Part shown: positions 15,258 to 22,392 of the stretch, piece after piece
How the letters are laid out: every line of letters begins with the position of its first letter
Numbering within the stretch: the stretch's first letter is position 1
Assembly: GCA_021736565.1 (NCBI GenBank)
Contig: JAIPFO010000010.1
Location: forward strand, 1-22,405
Length of the DNA: 22,405 nucleotides
Direction of reading: 5' to 3'
From: Phycisphaerae bacterium
GTDB taxonomy: Bacteria; Planctomycetota; Phycisphaerae; Sedimentisphaerales; SM23-30
Notes under the pieces: generated by a model
What the model saw: the letters and a program-made list of their open reading frames with translations, nothing else
Database searches by the model: none
Told to the model about the DNA's origin: nothing
Translations under genes and position numbers: made by a program

Positions 15258-16285
15258 TACAGTTTTATATCATTCAGGAGTGTATTGTAAATATCGACAG
15301 GGTTGGCGATTCCTGGAACGCAGGCCGTAATGCAACGACCGCAACCGACACAAGCGGTGCCAATCCCCAGTTTTTCCGGGACATACTTGCCCTTACGATA
15401 GAGGCGATGGCGGAATCGGTCATTCCGTTTTTTGCGGAAGTTATGGTCGCCGGCAACATTGGCGAAGTTCTCCAGCAGACAACCGTCCCACGCACGCGAA
15501 CGTGTTCCCGACTTGAGGTCCCAGCTGACATCATCCTGAACATTAAAGCAGTAACAGGTCGGGCAGACCTGGTTGCAGGAACCACAGGAAAAGCAGCTCG
15601 CCGCTTTTTCTTCCCAGACAGGGTGGTCATAGGCTTTTTCCAGTAACTGGGGCAGATCTTCAATTTTGCAGTTTAACGGATGCCGGTTAAGGTCCGACTG
15701 GTTGCGTTCCTGGACCGCCTGACGTTTGGCCAGGTCTTCTGCAGTGGCGTCAGCGGCATTGCAGAGCAAGGCCTGCCCTTTTTCGGTGGGGGCATCGGCG
15801 ACATAAGCGTCTCCGATATCGGTCAGCAGAATGTCGTAGCCTTCACTGACCGTGGCGGTGCCCATGGAACTGGCAAACACATTTTCAGAGGGCGTCACCA
15901 CATCGCAGGCAATGAGGGTCATGTTCTTGCGCCGGGTGGTGTAATGGTTATCCACCTCGTCCTGGCTGAAAACCTGGTCTATTTGGTTCAGGGCGATCAT
16001 ATCGTAAGGGTGGACGCCGATCAGGGTGAGTTTTTCGGTGTCATATTCTGATTGATAACGACCGCCCACCTCGAAGGTCATTAACGATTCTACGGGCGGC
16101 AGGACGTATTTTCGAGGGGACAGAAGCGTGACGTCGTAATCCAGCCGTAAATCATCGGCGGAGGTCAGTGGACCAAACGCAAATTTATCGTCTTTTGCCT
16201 GGACGCCTTCAACCCGGTCACCCGAAGCGATAAGAGTGCTGACTAATTGACTGAGTTCTTCCTTGCTGATCTTCTTAATGCTCAT
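15257..16285 (-). CDS. hydB: Hydrogenase beta subunit, iron-sulfur protein
   Basis: This 342-aa protein is the first gene of the hydrogenase operon. Residues about 1-215 form the conserved N-terminal region seen in HydB and anaerobic sulfite reductase subunit A (IGVHPYDMIALNQID). Two [4Fe-4S] motifs follow: CFSCGSCNQVCPTCYCF near 232-248, and CVGCGRCITACVPG near 315-328. It carries electrons between the FAD subunit HydG and the hydrogenase module, and in group 3b enzymes it has been linked to sulfur reduction. The start has AGGAA about ten bases upstream. Upstream lies over 1.3 kb of gene-free sequence, with a repeat copy only 37 bases before the start. Confidence 0.93.
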   Translation of the reverse strand: MSIKKISKEELSQLVSTLIASGDRVEGVQAKDDKFAFGPLTSADDLRLDYDVTLLSPRKYVLPPVESLMTFEVGGRYQSEYDTEKLTLIGVHPYDMIALNQIDQVFSQDEVDNHYTTRRKNMTLIACDVVTPSENVFASSMGTATVSEGYDILLTDIGDAYVADAPTEKGQALLCNAADATAEDLAKRQAVQERNQSDLNRHPLNCKIEDLPQLLEKAYDHPVWEEKAASCFSCGSCNQVCPTCYCFNVQDDVSWDLKSGTRSRAWDGCLLENFANVAGDHNFRKKRNDRFRHRLYRKGKYVPEKLGIGTACVGCGRCITACVPGIANPVDIYNTLLNDIKL

Positions 16286-16322
16286 AGTTTATCCATTCCT
16301 GTATTCTTGCAGTTCTAACATA

Positions 16323-16415
16323 GACTCCCACGCCAAAAGTTGATTTTATATTTTAAAAATCAAGGGTTAAGATGCGGGAAACAGGGTTCAGAGATACGCG
16401 TGACGCAGGCGTCAA
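16323..16415 (+). repeat. Intergenic repeat, type 1, copy F
   Basis: It starts ACTCCCACGCCAAAAG, has the inner stem TTGATTTT/AAAATCAA and TTAAGATGCGGGAAACAGGG, and ends GTGACGCAGGCGTCAA. A GGTTCAG/CTGAACC inverted repeat encloses its 3' end. It lies 37 bases upstream of hydB. Confidence 0.82.
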
Positions 16416-16507
16416 TATTCCTGAACCTGAAAAATACTGGCTCGCAGGTCGCCATCGAAAAAAACGCTATTGCCAAAAAATCTCCCGTATCATCTTCCTT
16501 GTCTGGA

Positions 16508-16605
16508 GAAATTGCGTCAAAAGTTAATCCGCCAAAATCGGACGCGTGAAATCGTCACTAGAAGTCAGGGCAATGTATCAAAATACTTATGGCACCGACA
16601 TCAAG
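16508..16605 (+). repeat. Intergenic repeat, type 2, copy F2
   Basis: It contains ATTGCGTCAAAAGTTAATCC and TCGGACGC, then AATGTATCAAAATACTTATG and the end GCACCGACATCAAGC. It aligns along its length with the copy at 15154-15257, and its start resembles the type 1 arm GCGTCAAAAG. Confidence 0.62.
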
Positions 16606-17001
16606 CAGGGCGATTTGTATCCTAATAGTAGCGATCATGAGTGTCGTCGTCAGTAGGGTATACGGAACGCAACGGCACTTTATTAAGTTTTATCTTCAAT
16701 TGGCCTAATCAGAAATTCAAATGAAACATCTTTCTCCATCACTCAGCAATAGCTATGATAATATAGCTATCGGATAATGTCTATAACCATTTTTAAAAAA
16801 AAATATTTTTAAAAAAAATAGTTGCCTCAGAATGCTCTCCAGGGTGGATTTTATGTATCCCATGAGGAGTTGTTCAGGTTGTATCTGTTTGTAGATACGT
16901 GTGTCGTAGTGATATGTTTTCTAGAGGGCGGCAGATGGTTCTATTAGAGGGTAGACGCCCATCTCAAAGGTCATTTTTCAACGCTAAGATCACACGCTAA
17001 G

Positions 17002-17046
17002 GAGCGAAAAACGGGCTTGGGAAATACTAAAGACGCTGGTGTCACG
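17002..17046 (+). repeat. Partial intergenic repeat, type 1, copy H (3' half)
   Basis: GAGCGAAAAACGGGC followed by AGACGCTGGTGTCAC matches the 3' half of the type 1 element. The 5' half is not clearly recognisable. Confidence 0.45.
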
Positions 17047-17260
17047 TTTGCATTGATACCCCGAAGGTGAAAAAAAAGGACAGGGCTTCTCATGATGTAG
17101 CAGCGATATTGTTGGACCTGATCCTTGAGATAAAAGCGTGCATTGGGAAGTAAATAACTTAATTAAAAACCAGGGCCAATGGGTTACAATATTTTTGACC
17201 CTGACGCCATAATGATCGTTTTAAAGGCCGGTCCGCCAAAGGTCATCCCGCGGCCTGAGG

Positions 17261-17354
17261 GGGCTCCCCGGTCAAAAAGTCGATTTTTTAACCTGAAATT
17301 CAGCCTTAAGATGTGGGGAACAGGAGGCAAAAACACGGATGACCCTGGCGTTCT
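17261..17354 (+). repeat. Intergenic repeat, type 1, copy I
   Basis: It starts GCTCCCCGGTCAAAAAGTCG, then GATTTTTTAACC, CAGCCTTAAGATGTGGGGAA and the end TGACCCTGGCGTTC. The stem base is CCCC/GGGG, a compensated variant. GGTCCGCCAAAGG just upstream resembles the type 2 core. Confidence 0.75.
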
Positions 17355-17433
17355 GGCTGGCAGACGGGTGAAAAAATGATCTGGACCCGGGGCCCCGTGT
17401 CAAAAAACTTATGACCCCGCCGTCATCTTTTTC

Positions 17434-17462
17434 TTGACAAATAAACAAAATATGTGTTCAAT
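17434..17462 (+). promoter_or_regulatory. Predicted sigma-70-type promoter for the TPR lipoprotein gene
   Basis: TTGACA at 17434-17439, a 17-base spacer and TTCAAT at 17457-17462 make a good match. Transcription would start near 17469, giving a leader of about 155 bases that contains repeat copy G almost from its first base. Motif match only. Confidence 0.5.
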
Positions 17463-17477
17463 TTACCATAATACTTT

Positions 17478-17569
17478 GACTCATACGTCAAAAGGCGATT
17501 TTTGTATTAAAAATCAGGCTTTAAGACGCAGGAAAAGGGCCATGAAAATAAATATGACGCTGGCGTCAC
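17478..17569 (+). repeat. Intergenic repeat, type 1, copy G, in the predicted lipoprotein leader
   Basis: It contains ACTCATACGTCAAAAGGCG, the perfect inner stem GATTTTT/AAAAATC, GGCTTTAAGACGCAGGAAAA and the end TGACGCTGGCGTCAC. CGTC/GACG and AAAG/CTTT arms extend the stem outward. Confidence 0.85.
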
Positions 17570-17623
17570 TATTGAATTTTGCCCCAAAAACCATGGAATA
17601 TACTACCTCGAAAGGAGTTTTAC

Positions 17624-18424
17624 ATGAAAGATACCAGGATGCGTGTTCAATTTGTGTGTGGATTATGTGCTATTTCGGCCTTTATCTTGGCGGGTTGCCA
17701 GAGTGGGAACCCCCAACCGCGTGAGCCCCTTACCGATCCATTGTCCACCTCAATTACAGGATTACAACAGAACACTGAAGTGCGACTGGTAGAACAAATG
17801 GCGTTAAGAAGGTCAGAATACAAGCAATATCTTGAATTGCTGGCCCAATTCTATGATCGCCAGGGGAATCATCTCAAAGCGACCTGGGTTGCCGAAGAGC
17901 TTAACGCACTGAAACAGGTGCCGCAACGGCCTTACCTGGTCGTTGCCGAAGTCGCCGGTTCAGACCTTAGGGCCGTCCAGTCGGTCGTGGCCGCTGATGT
18001 CCTGTATGACGAGGCGGTGGCATTGTTCAAAGATGCCCGTAACTCACTGGGATTAAAGCTCTTATCTGACAAAAAAAAGCTCTATCTGGCCCGGGATAAG
18101 TTCAATGAACTCATCACAAATTATCCCAACAGCGATAAGATCGACGATGCCGCTTACCAGATCGCGGAAATTTCTAATCAGTATCTTAAGGACTACCAGG
18201 CATCCTTGTTGTATTACATGCGAGTATGGCAGTGGGACCCCCAAAATCCTTACCCCGCTCGGTTCCAGGTGGCCCGGATCTACGATAAAGACCTCCATAA
18301 TCGTTCGCAGGCTTTAAAATACTATGAAGAAGCAATGAAGATGGAAAACTTCCCTGCGAATGCTGATTTCGCCAGATTGCGAATCCAGGAGATCAATCAG
18401 GATATGCAGGAACAGCAGCAGTAA
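17624..18424 (+). CDS. TPR-containing lipoprotein, BamD/YbgF-like
   Basis: I choose ATG 17624 (AAAGGAG eight bases upstream), giving 266 aa. A further upstream ATG at 17579 has no such site. The N-terminus is a lipoprotein signal: basic start, hydrophobic core and the lipobox LAGC with Cys25. From about residue 110 there are tetratricopeptide-like helical repeats, for example KLYLARDKFNELITNYPNSD, DDAAYQIAEIS, QASLLYYMRVWQWDP and RSQALKYYEEAMKM. This resembles BamD or Tol-Pal-associated YbgF-like periplasmic scaffolds, so a role in envelope assembly is plausible but not shown. The gene is followed by two hairpins, the second a terminator. Confidence 0.85.
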   Translation: MKDTRMRVQFVCGLCAISAFILAGCQSGNPQPREPLTDPLSTSITGLQQNTEVRLVEQMALRRSEYKQYLELLAQFYDRQGNHLKATWVAEELNALKQVPQRPYLVVAEVAGSDLRAVQSVVAADVLYDEAVALFKDARNSLGLKLLSDKKKLYLARDKFNELITNYPNSDKIDDAAYQIAEISNQYLKDYQASLLYYMRVWQWDPQNPYPARFQVARIYDKDLHNRSQALKYYEEAMKMENFPANADFARLRIQEINQDMQEQQQ

Positions 18425-18434
18425 AGTGGCCAGG

Positions 18435-18458
18435 CAAAAGTCATACGCATGACTTTTG
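18435..18458. repeat. Perfect 10-bp hairpin after the lipoprotein gene
   Basis: CAAAAGTCAT (18435-18444) and ATGACTTTTG (18449-18458) flank the loop ACGC. It starts ten bases after the stop codon. No T tract follows, so it may protect the mRNA 3' end or mark a protein site rather than terminate. Confidence 0.6.
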
Positions 18459-18484
18459 ATGGTTGAGTTATATAGGATGAAGAG

Positions 18485-18517
18485 AAACCCATCGAATATC
18501 TTTCGATGGGTTTTTTT
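18485..18517 (+). terminator. Rho-independent terminator abutting the M48 start codon
   Basis: AAACCCATCGAA (18485-18496) pairs with TTCGATGGGTTT (18502-18513) around a 5-base loop, and the T run extends to 18517. The next bases are the ATG at 18518. It should end the lipoprotein transcript and would also lie in the leader of any read-through mRNA. Confidence 0.8.
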
Positions 18518-19972
18518 ATGAGGACCGACCCGGTGCAGATAACCGTAATATTGGGAATTTTTCTGGCGCTACTGGTGGGGGAGACCGCCGCGGAGATGCC
18601 GGACTGGCTCCGCTGGATGACCGGGCCCCAGACCGTGACCCTCACCCTGGGCATTCTCCTGTTATTCGGGTCGCTCGTTCACATATCGACCAAAATGCTG
18701 ATCACGACGTTGGAAAACGCCAGGGACATTAGCCGGACCTTAATGTCGTTGCCCGGACGGGTCGATCTGATCATGCGAGTTCTGGTTTTTGCCCTGTTTG
18801 CCGTTCAGCTGACCCTGGGCGGCTGGGCCCGTCAGGTCTGTATTGACTGGCAGTTCAATCAATGGGTCATTGTCGATGAGATTTTACTCATAGTGCCCCT
18901 GTTGATCATGATACTGACGAAGTGGTATTGTTTTTACCCGGTGAATCGATTTATTAAGGAATACATAGTGGCCGGCCAGTTGGCCGATGGCGTTTCGGCG
19001 CGTCCGGTCTGGTCGCGACGGCAGTATATGTCATTTCAAATTCGACACGGCCTCTTGATCATTTTGGTCCCGCTGCTGTTGATCCTTGCCTATAAAGATA
19101 GTGTCGAGCTTATTGTACACCATTATAATGTTGTTCAGGGTCGGTTGATTTTTGGTGAATCCACTGAAATGATCAAGGAACTAATGATTATGGCCGGTGC
19201 GGGGTGTGTCTTTTTACTCTCGCCGCTGCTGATCAAGCGAATATGGCATACCCGCCCATTGCCCGATGGCCCGTTGCGAATGAAACTGGAAGAGTTCTGT
19301 CGACAGCTGGGCTTTAAATACCGGGATATCCTCTTATGGGACACCTACAGTGCCGTCTCCAACGCCGCGGTGATGGGGTTGCTTCGCCCGGTGCGGTACG
19401 TGGTGATCAGCGACGCTGTGATCGAGAATATGAGTGACCAGCAGATCGAAGCGGTGTTTGGCCATGAGGTCGGGCATATCAAACATCATCATATCCTGTT
19501 TCTGATGCTGATTATTTTTGGCGCCGGCGGTCTGGCGGTTTCATTATTTGAATTATTGGCCCACAGGGTAGGCGCATTGGACGTGCGCTATTCGGATTTC
19601 ATTATTTACGGCTGTGGTGCGATGCTCGTTCTCGGCTGGCTGTTTCTTTTCGGCTTCATCTCACGCTGTTTCGAACGTCAGGCGGATGTCTATGCCGCCT
19701 GGGCCATTGATCGGCAATCCAGCGATTCGCTGAGCAACCATGGTGCCGGGGTGATGGCCGGGGCGCTCTATCGAATCGCCATGCTCAACGGCATTTCACC
19801 GGCCACTCGCTCCTACAGGCATTCCAGTATCGGCTCACGAATGGAATTTCTCAACAGCCTGGCCGATCGGGATGGGGCCATGGCCCACTATGCCAAATGG
19901 ATGACGGTCATTAAAATCGCATTGGCGATGGCGTTCCCGCTGGCGGTGGTGATCAGTGTTTATTGTGTGTAA
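18518..19972 (+). CDS. Integral membrane M48 family metallopeptidase
   Basis: Starting at ATG 18518 gives 484 aa. The in-frame ATG at 18506 lies within the terminator stem and is unlikely. Zinc ligands are in FGHEVGH (HEVGH at 316-320) and in the downstream ERQAD (Glu386, Asp390), the M48 pattern. Hydrophobic segments at about 7-20, 40-55, 86-104, 121-134, 178-191, 225-240, 328-345, 365-380 and 466-484 indicate a polytopic membrane protein, as in HtpX and CAAX protease relatives. These enzymes usually degrade damaged membrane proteins. No clear Shine-Dalgarno precedes the chosen start, so translation start is uncertain. It is followed after 58 bases by acpS. Confidence 0.88.
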   Translation: MRTDPVQITVILGIFLALLVGETAAEMPDWLRWMTGPQTVTLTLGILLLFGSLVHISTKMLITTLENARDISRTLMSLPGRVDLIMRVLVFALFAVQLTLGGWARQVCIDWQFNQWVIVDEILLIVPLLIMILTKWYCFYPVNRFIKEYIVAGQLADGVSARPVWSRRQYMSFQIRHGLLIILVPLLLILAYKDSVELIVHHYNVVQGRLIFGESTEMIKELMIMAGAGCVFLLSPLLIKRIWHTRPLPDGPLRMKLEEFCRQLGFKYRDILLWDTYSAVSNAAVMGLLRPVRYVVISDAVIENMSDQQIEAVFGHEVGHIKHHHILFLMLIIFGAGGLAVSLFELLAHRVGALDVRYSDFIIYGCGAMLVLGWLFLFGFISRCFERQADVYAAWAIDRQSSDSLSNHGAGVMAGALYRIAMLNGISPATRSYRHSSIGSRMEFLNSLADRDGAMAHYAKWMTVIKIALAMAFPLAVVISVYCV

Positions 19973-20030
19973 TAGTCTTGTCGCGTGTACGTTGTCCATG
20001 CTGGCTTGCGAAAATTAATATGAGGATTTT

Positions 20031-20420
20031 ATGACCATTTTATTTCATGGCATTGACCTGGTGGATTGCAGGCGGATCGAAAAAGTCGTCAAACGGCATG
20101 GCCAGGTTTTTCTGGACCGCGTCTTTACGCCCGCCGAGCAGGCCTATTGCAACCGGCACCGCTCGGCGACCGAACGGCTGGCCGGGCGTTTCGCCGTCAA
20201 GGAAGCGGTGTTGAAGCTGATCGGTACCGGCTGGCGAAATGGAATTGCCTGGACCGATGTCGAGACCCTCAACGACCCGTCCGGCAAGCCCATCGTGCAG
20301 CTGCATGGCCTGGTGGCCCAGCTGGCCGATGAAATGGGCGTCCAACAAGTCAGTGTCAGCATTACCCACGCCGCGGACCTGGCAGTCGCCTCGGCGATCG
20401 GACTGGGGTGCGATAAGTAA
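20031..20420 (+). CDS. acpS: Holo-[acyl-carrier-protein] synthase
   Basis: The 129-aa protein matches AcpS in length and motifs: HGIDLVDCRRIE at 6-17, with the metal-binding Asp9; GRFAVKEAVLK at 52-62, with Lys57 and Glu58; and the C-terminal SVSITHAADLAVASA. The enzyme transfers 4'-phosphopantetheine from CoA to a serine of acyl carrier protein. GAGG precedes the ATG. Its stop is one base before the mnmG start, so the two form one transcription unit. Confidence 0.96.
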   Translation: MTILFHGIDLVDCRRIEKVVKRHGQVFLDRVFTPAEQAYCNRHRSATERLAGRFAVKEAVLKLIGTGWRNGIAWTDVETLNDPSGKPIVQLHGLVAQLADEMGVQQVSVSITHAADLAVASAIGLGCDK

Positions 20421-20421
20421 G

Positions 20422-22236
20422 ATGAGTGTGATTAACAATTATGATGTTATCGTTGTCGGGGGCGGCCACGCCGGGGCGGAGGCGGCCCATGCCGCTGCGC
20501 GAATCGGTGTCAAAACCGCCCTGGTCACCATGAGCCGCCAGACGATTGCCCAGTTGAGTTGTAACCCCGCCATCGGCGGCCTGGCCAAGGGGCAGATCGC
20601 CCGGGAGGTCGACGCGATGGGGGGGCTGATGGGCCTGGCGACCGACATCGGCGGGATTCAGTTTAGAATGCTCAATCGCAGTAAAGGCCCGGCGGTCTGG
20701 GCGCCGCGTGCCCAGGCCGATAAAGATCTCTATCCCCGGGCCGTTCAGGACCTGCTGGCGAAATGCCCCAACCTGGATATCATTGAAGAGACCGCCGCGC
20801 AGTTAAAAGTCACCGGTTCTGCCATAACCGGCCTGGTCTGCGAGTCCGGCCTTCAGCTCGAAGCACCAACGGTCGTGCTGACTGCCGGGACATTTCTTCG
20901 CGGACTGATGCATCTCGGGACCGAGCAGATCAAGGGCGGGCGGTTCGAGGAACCCTCATCCGAATATCTTACCGACAGCCTCGAGCAGCTGGGCATACAC
21001 ACCGAACGGCTTAAAACAGGCACGCCCGCCAGGATTGACGCCGCCTCAATTGATTACGACAAAGTGGCGATCCAGCCCGGCGATGAGGTGCCGGTGCCGT
21101 TTAGCTTTCTGAACGACCGGATCGCCCAGGAGCAGATGTGCTGCTGGATCACCTTTACCAACGAGCAAACGCACAACATCATCAGAAACAACCTCGACCG
21201 CGCCCCGATGGTCACCGGCCAGATCCAAAGTGCCGGCCCGCGGTATTGCCCCAGTATCGAAACGAAGATCATGCGGTTCGCCGATAAGGACCGCCACCAG
21301 ATATTCCTGGAACCCGAAGGCCGCACGACCAACTCGGTCTATTGCAACGGGATCAGTACCTCGCTGCCCAGGGATGTTCAGGTTGAGATGATACGAAGTA
21401 TTAAGGGGCTGGAGCATGCAAAAATTCTGCGGTATGCCTACGCGATCGAGTATGATTATGTACCACCCTTACAGATTCGAGCGACGCTGGAGACCAAAAA
21501 AGTCCGGGGCTTATTCCTGGCCGGCCAGATCAACGGCACCAGCGGCTACGAAGAGGCCGCCGGCCAGGGATTGATCGCCGGGGTCAACGCCGCCCGCTAC
21601 GTAAAGGGGCAGGAACCGGTTATATTGGGCCGGGACCAGGCCTATATCGGCGTATTGATCGACGACCTGGTCACTCGCGGGGTCGATGAACCCTATCGCA
21701 TGTTCACCTCCCGCGCCGAACACCGCCTGTTATTGCGCAGCGATAATGCCGACGAACGGTTGACACCGCTGGGACGTCAGTGGGGCGTGGTTGATGATAA
21801 TCGGTGGGAGGCCTTTCAGGCCAAACAGGCCCAAAAGCAGCAGATAAGAGACTATATTGAAAGTTACCGCATCGACGGCAAACACCTGAGAAGCCTGCTA
21901 TGCCAGATGGGCCACGACCAGAACTGGCTCACCGACGCCGTCCCCGAACTGATAGAAAAAAACGTCGACCCCTTCGCACTGCAAACCATCGTCAACGACA
22001 TCCGCTACGCCGGCTACGTCGAAAAGCAAAAAAAACTCATCGAACGCTACAAACAAACCGAAAACGTCAAACTCCCCAGAAATTTCGACTACACCGCCAT
22101 CCCCCAACTCAGCAACGAGGCCAAATCACGCCTGAACAAAATCCAACCCGAAAACCTCGGCCAGGCCTCAAGAGTCACAGGAATAAACCCCGCCGATATC
22201 ACCGTACTGATGGTCTATCTCAGAAAACAATCGTAA
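20422..22236 (+). CDS. mnmG: tRNA uridine 5-carboxymethylaminomethyl modification enzyme MnmG (GidA)
   Basis: ATG 20422 gives 604 aa beginning MSVINNYDVIVVGGGHAGAE. A longer frame opening at 20239 runs through acpS and is not real. The FAD motif GGGHAG is at 13-18. Family signatures include SCNPAIGGLAKGQIAREVDA, GPAVWAPRAQADK, EPEGRTTNSVYCNG and GTSGYEEAAGQGLIAGVNA; the usual C-terminal MnmE-binding region ends with GINPADITVLMVYL. With MnmE it modifies the wobble uridine of several tRNAs. The last part of the gene (about 21,880 onward) is markedly C- and A-rich and G-poor compared with the rest. Confidence 0.97.
   Translation: MSVINNYDVIVVGGGHAGAEAAHAAARIGVKTALVTMSRQTIAQLSCNPAIGGLAKGQIAREVDAMGGLMGLATDIGGIQFRMLNRSKGPAVWAPRAQADKDLYPRAVQDLLAKCPNLDIIEETAAQLKVTGSAITGLVCESGLQLEAPTVVLTAGTFLRGLMHLGTEQIKGGRFEEPSSEYLTDSLEQLGIHTERLKTGTPARIDAASIDYDKVAIQPGDEVPVPFSFLNDRIAQEQMCCWITFTNEQTHNIIRNNLDRAPMVTGQIQSAGPRYCPSIETKIMRFADKDRHQIFLEPEGRTTNSVYCNGISTSLPRDVQVEMIRSIKGLEHAKILRYAYAIEYDYVPPLQIRATLETKKVRGLFLAGQINGTSGYEEAAGQGLIAGVNAARYVKGQEPVILGRDQAYIGVLIDDLVTRGVDEPYRMFTSRAEHRLLLRSDNADERLTPLGRQWGVVDDNRWEAFQAKQAQKQQIRDYIESYRIDGKHLRSLLCQMGHDQNWLTDAVPELIEKNVDPFALQTIVNDIRYAGYVEKQKKLIERYKQTENVKLPRNFDYTAIPQLSNEAKSRLNKIQPENLGQASRVTGINPADITVLMVYLRKQS
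22021..22236 (+). terminator. C-rich, G-poor 3' end of mnmG, possible Rho utilisation region
   Basis: In 22021-22200 I count 62 C and 26 G, a strong bias absent from the first part of the gene. As with the nitroreductase 3' end, this fits a Rho-loading region. A short TGGGC-TTT-GCCCA hairpin follows two bases after the stop (22239-22251) without a T tract. Confidence 0.3.
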
Positions 22237-22238
22237 GG

Positions 22239-22251
22239 TGGGCTTTGCCCA
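22239..22251. repeat. Short GC-rich hairpin after mnmG
   Basis: TGGGC (22239-22243), loop TTT and GCCCA (22247-22251) form a 5-bp stem directly after the mnmG stop. Without a T tract it is not a standard terminator. Confidence 0.4.
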
Positions 22252-22301
22252 TGCGGATTTGTTGTTGGGTGGCGGCGGATGAGGGGGTGGGGAGGTTTTG
22301 A

Positions 22302-22329
22302 ATACTCAACACTCAATACTCAATACTCA
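22302..22329 (+). repeat. Four tandem 7-bp units (ATACTCA)
   Basis: The units ATACTCA, ACACTCA, ATACTCA and ATACTCA run head to tail. This is a short simple repeat in the intergenic tail. It is not long or spaced enough to be a CRISPR array. Confidence 0.75.
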
Positions 22330-22347
22330 ATGACCAACGAAAGAGGC

Positions 22348-22392
22348 AACCCGACCGGGTAGCAGGTGGGATGAGTATAGCCCGTAGGGCTA
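22348..22392. repeat. Two small hairpins at the right edge
   Basis: ACCCG/CGGGT arms lie at about 22348-22359, and TAGCCC-GTA-GGGCTA at 22378-22392. The pair may be the start of a dispersed palindromic repeat (REP-like) continuing beyond the window. No gene is visible after 22236. Confidence 0.35.

Larger units (their letters stand above)
16286..17623. other. Gene-free 1.3-kb region carrying several repeat copies
   Basis: No frame here has a convincing product. Two short plus-strand frames (16340-16549 and 17179-17379) run through repeat copies and have no motifs. The region contains repeats at 16323-16415, 16508-16605, 17002-17046, 17261-17354 and 17478-17569, plus an A/T tract at about 16790-16822. 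It must also contain the divergent promoters of hydB and the lipoprotein gene. Confidence 0.7.

Noticed and set aside
15940..15955. DnaA-box-like TTATCCACC within hydB
   Set aside because: A single one-mismatch match inside coding sequence is expected by chance in a window of this size.
16340..17379. Short plus-strand frames at 16340-16549 and 17179-17379
   Set aside because: They run through repeat copies, lack ribosome binding sites and have no recognisable domains.
7345..17569. CRISPR array as explanation of the repeats
   Set aside because: Copies are kilobases apart, in both orientations, about 95 bp long and divergent. There are no regular spacers and no cas genes.
16286..17623. Insertion sequence remnant
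   Set aside because: No transposase fragment, long terminal inverted repeats or target duplications could be recognised.
20239..20421. Longer mnmG frame starting at 20239
   Set aside because: The added 61 residues are the shifted reading of acpS. ATG 20422 begins the conserved FAD-binding N-terminus one base after acpS.
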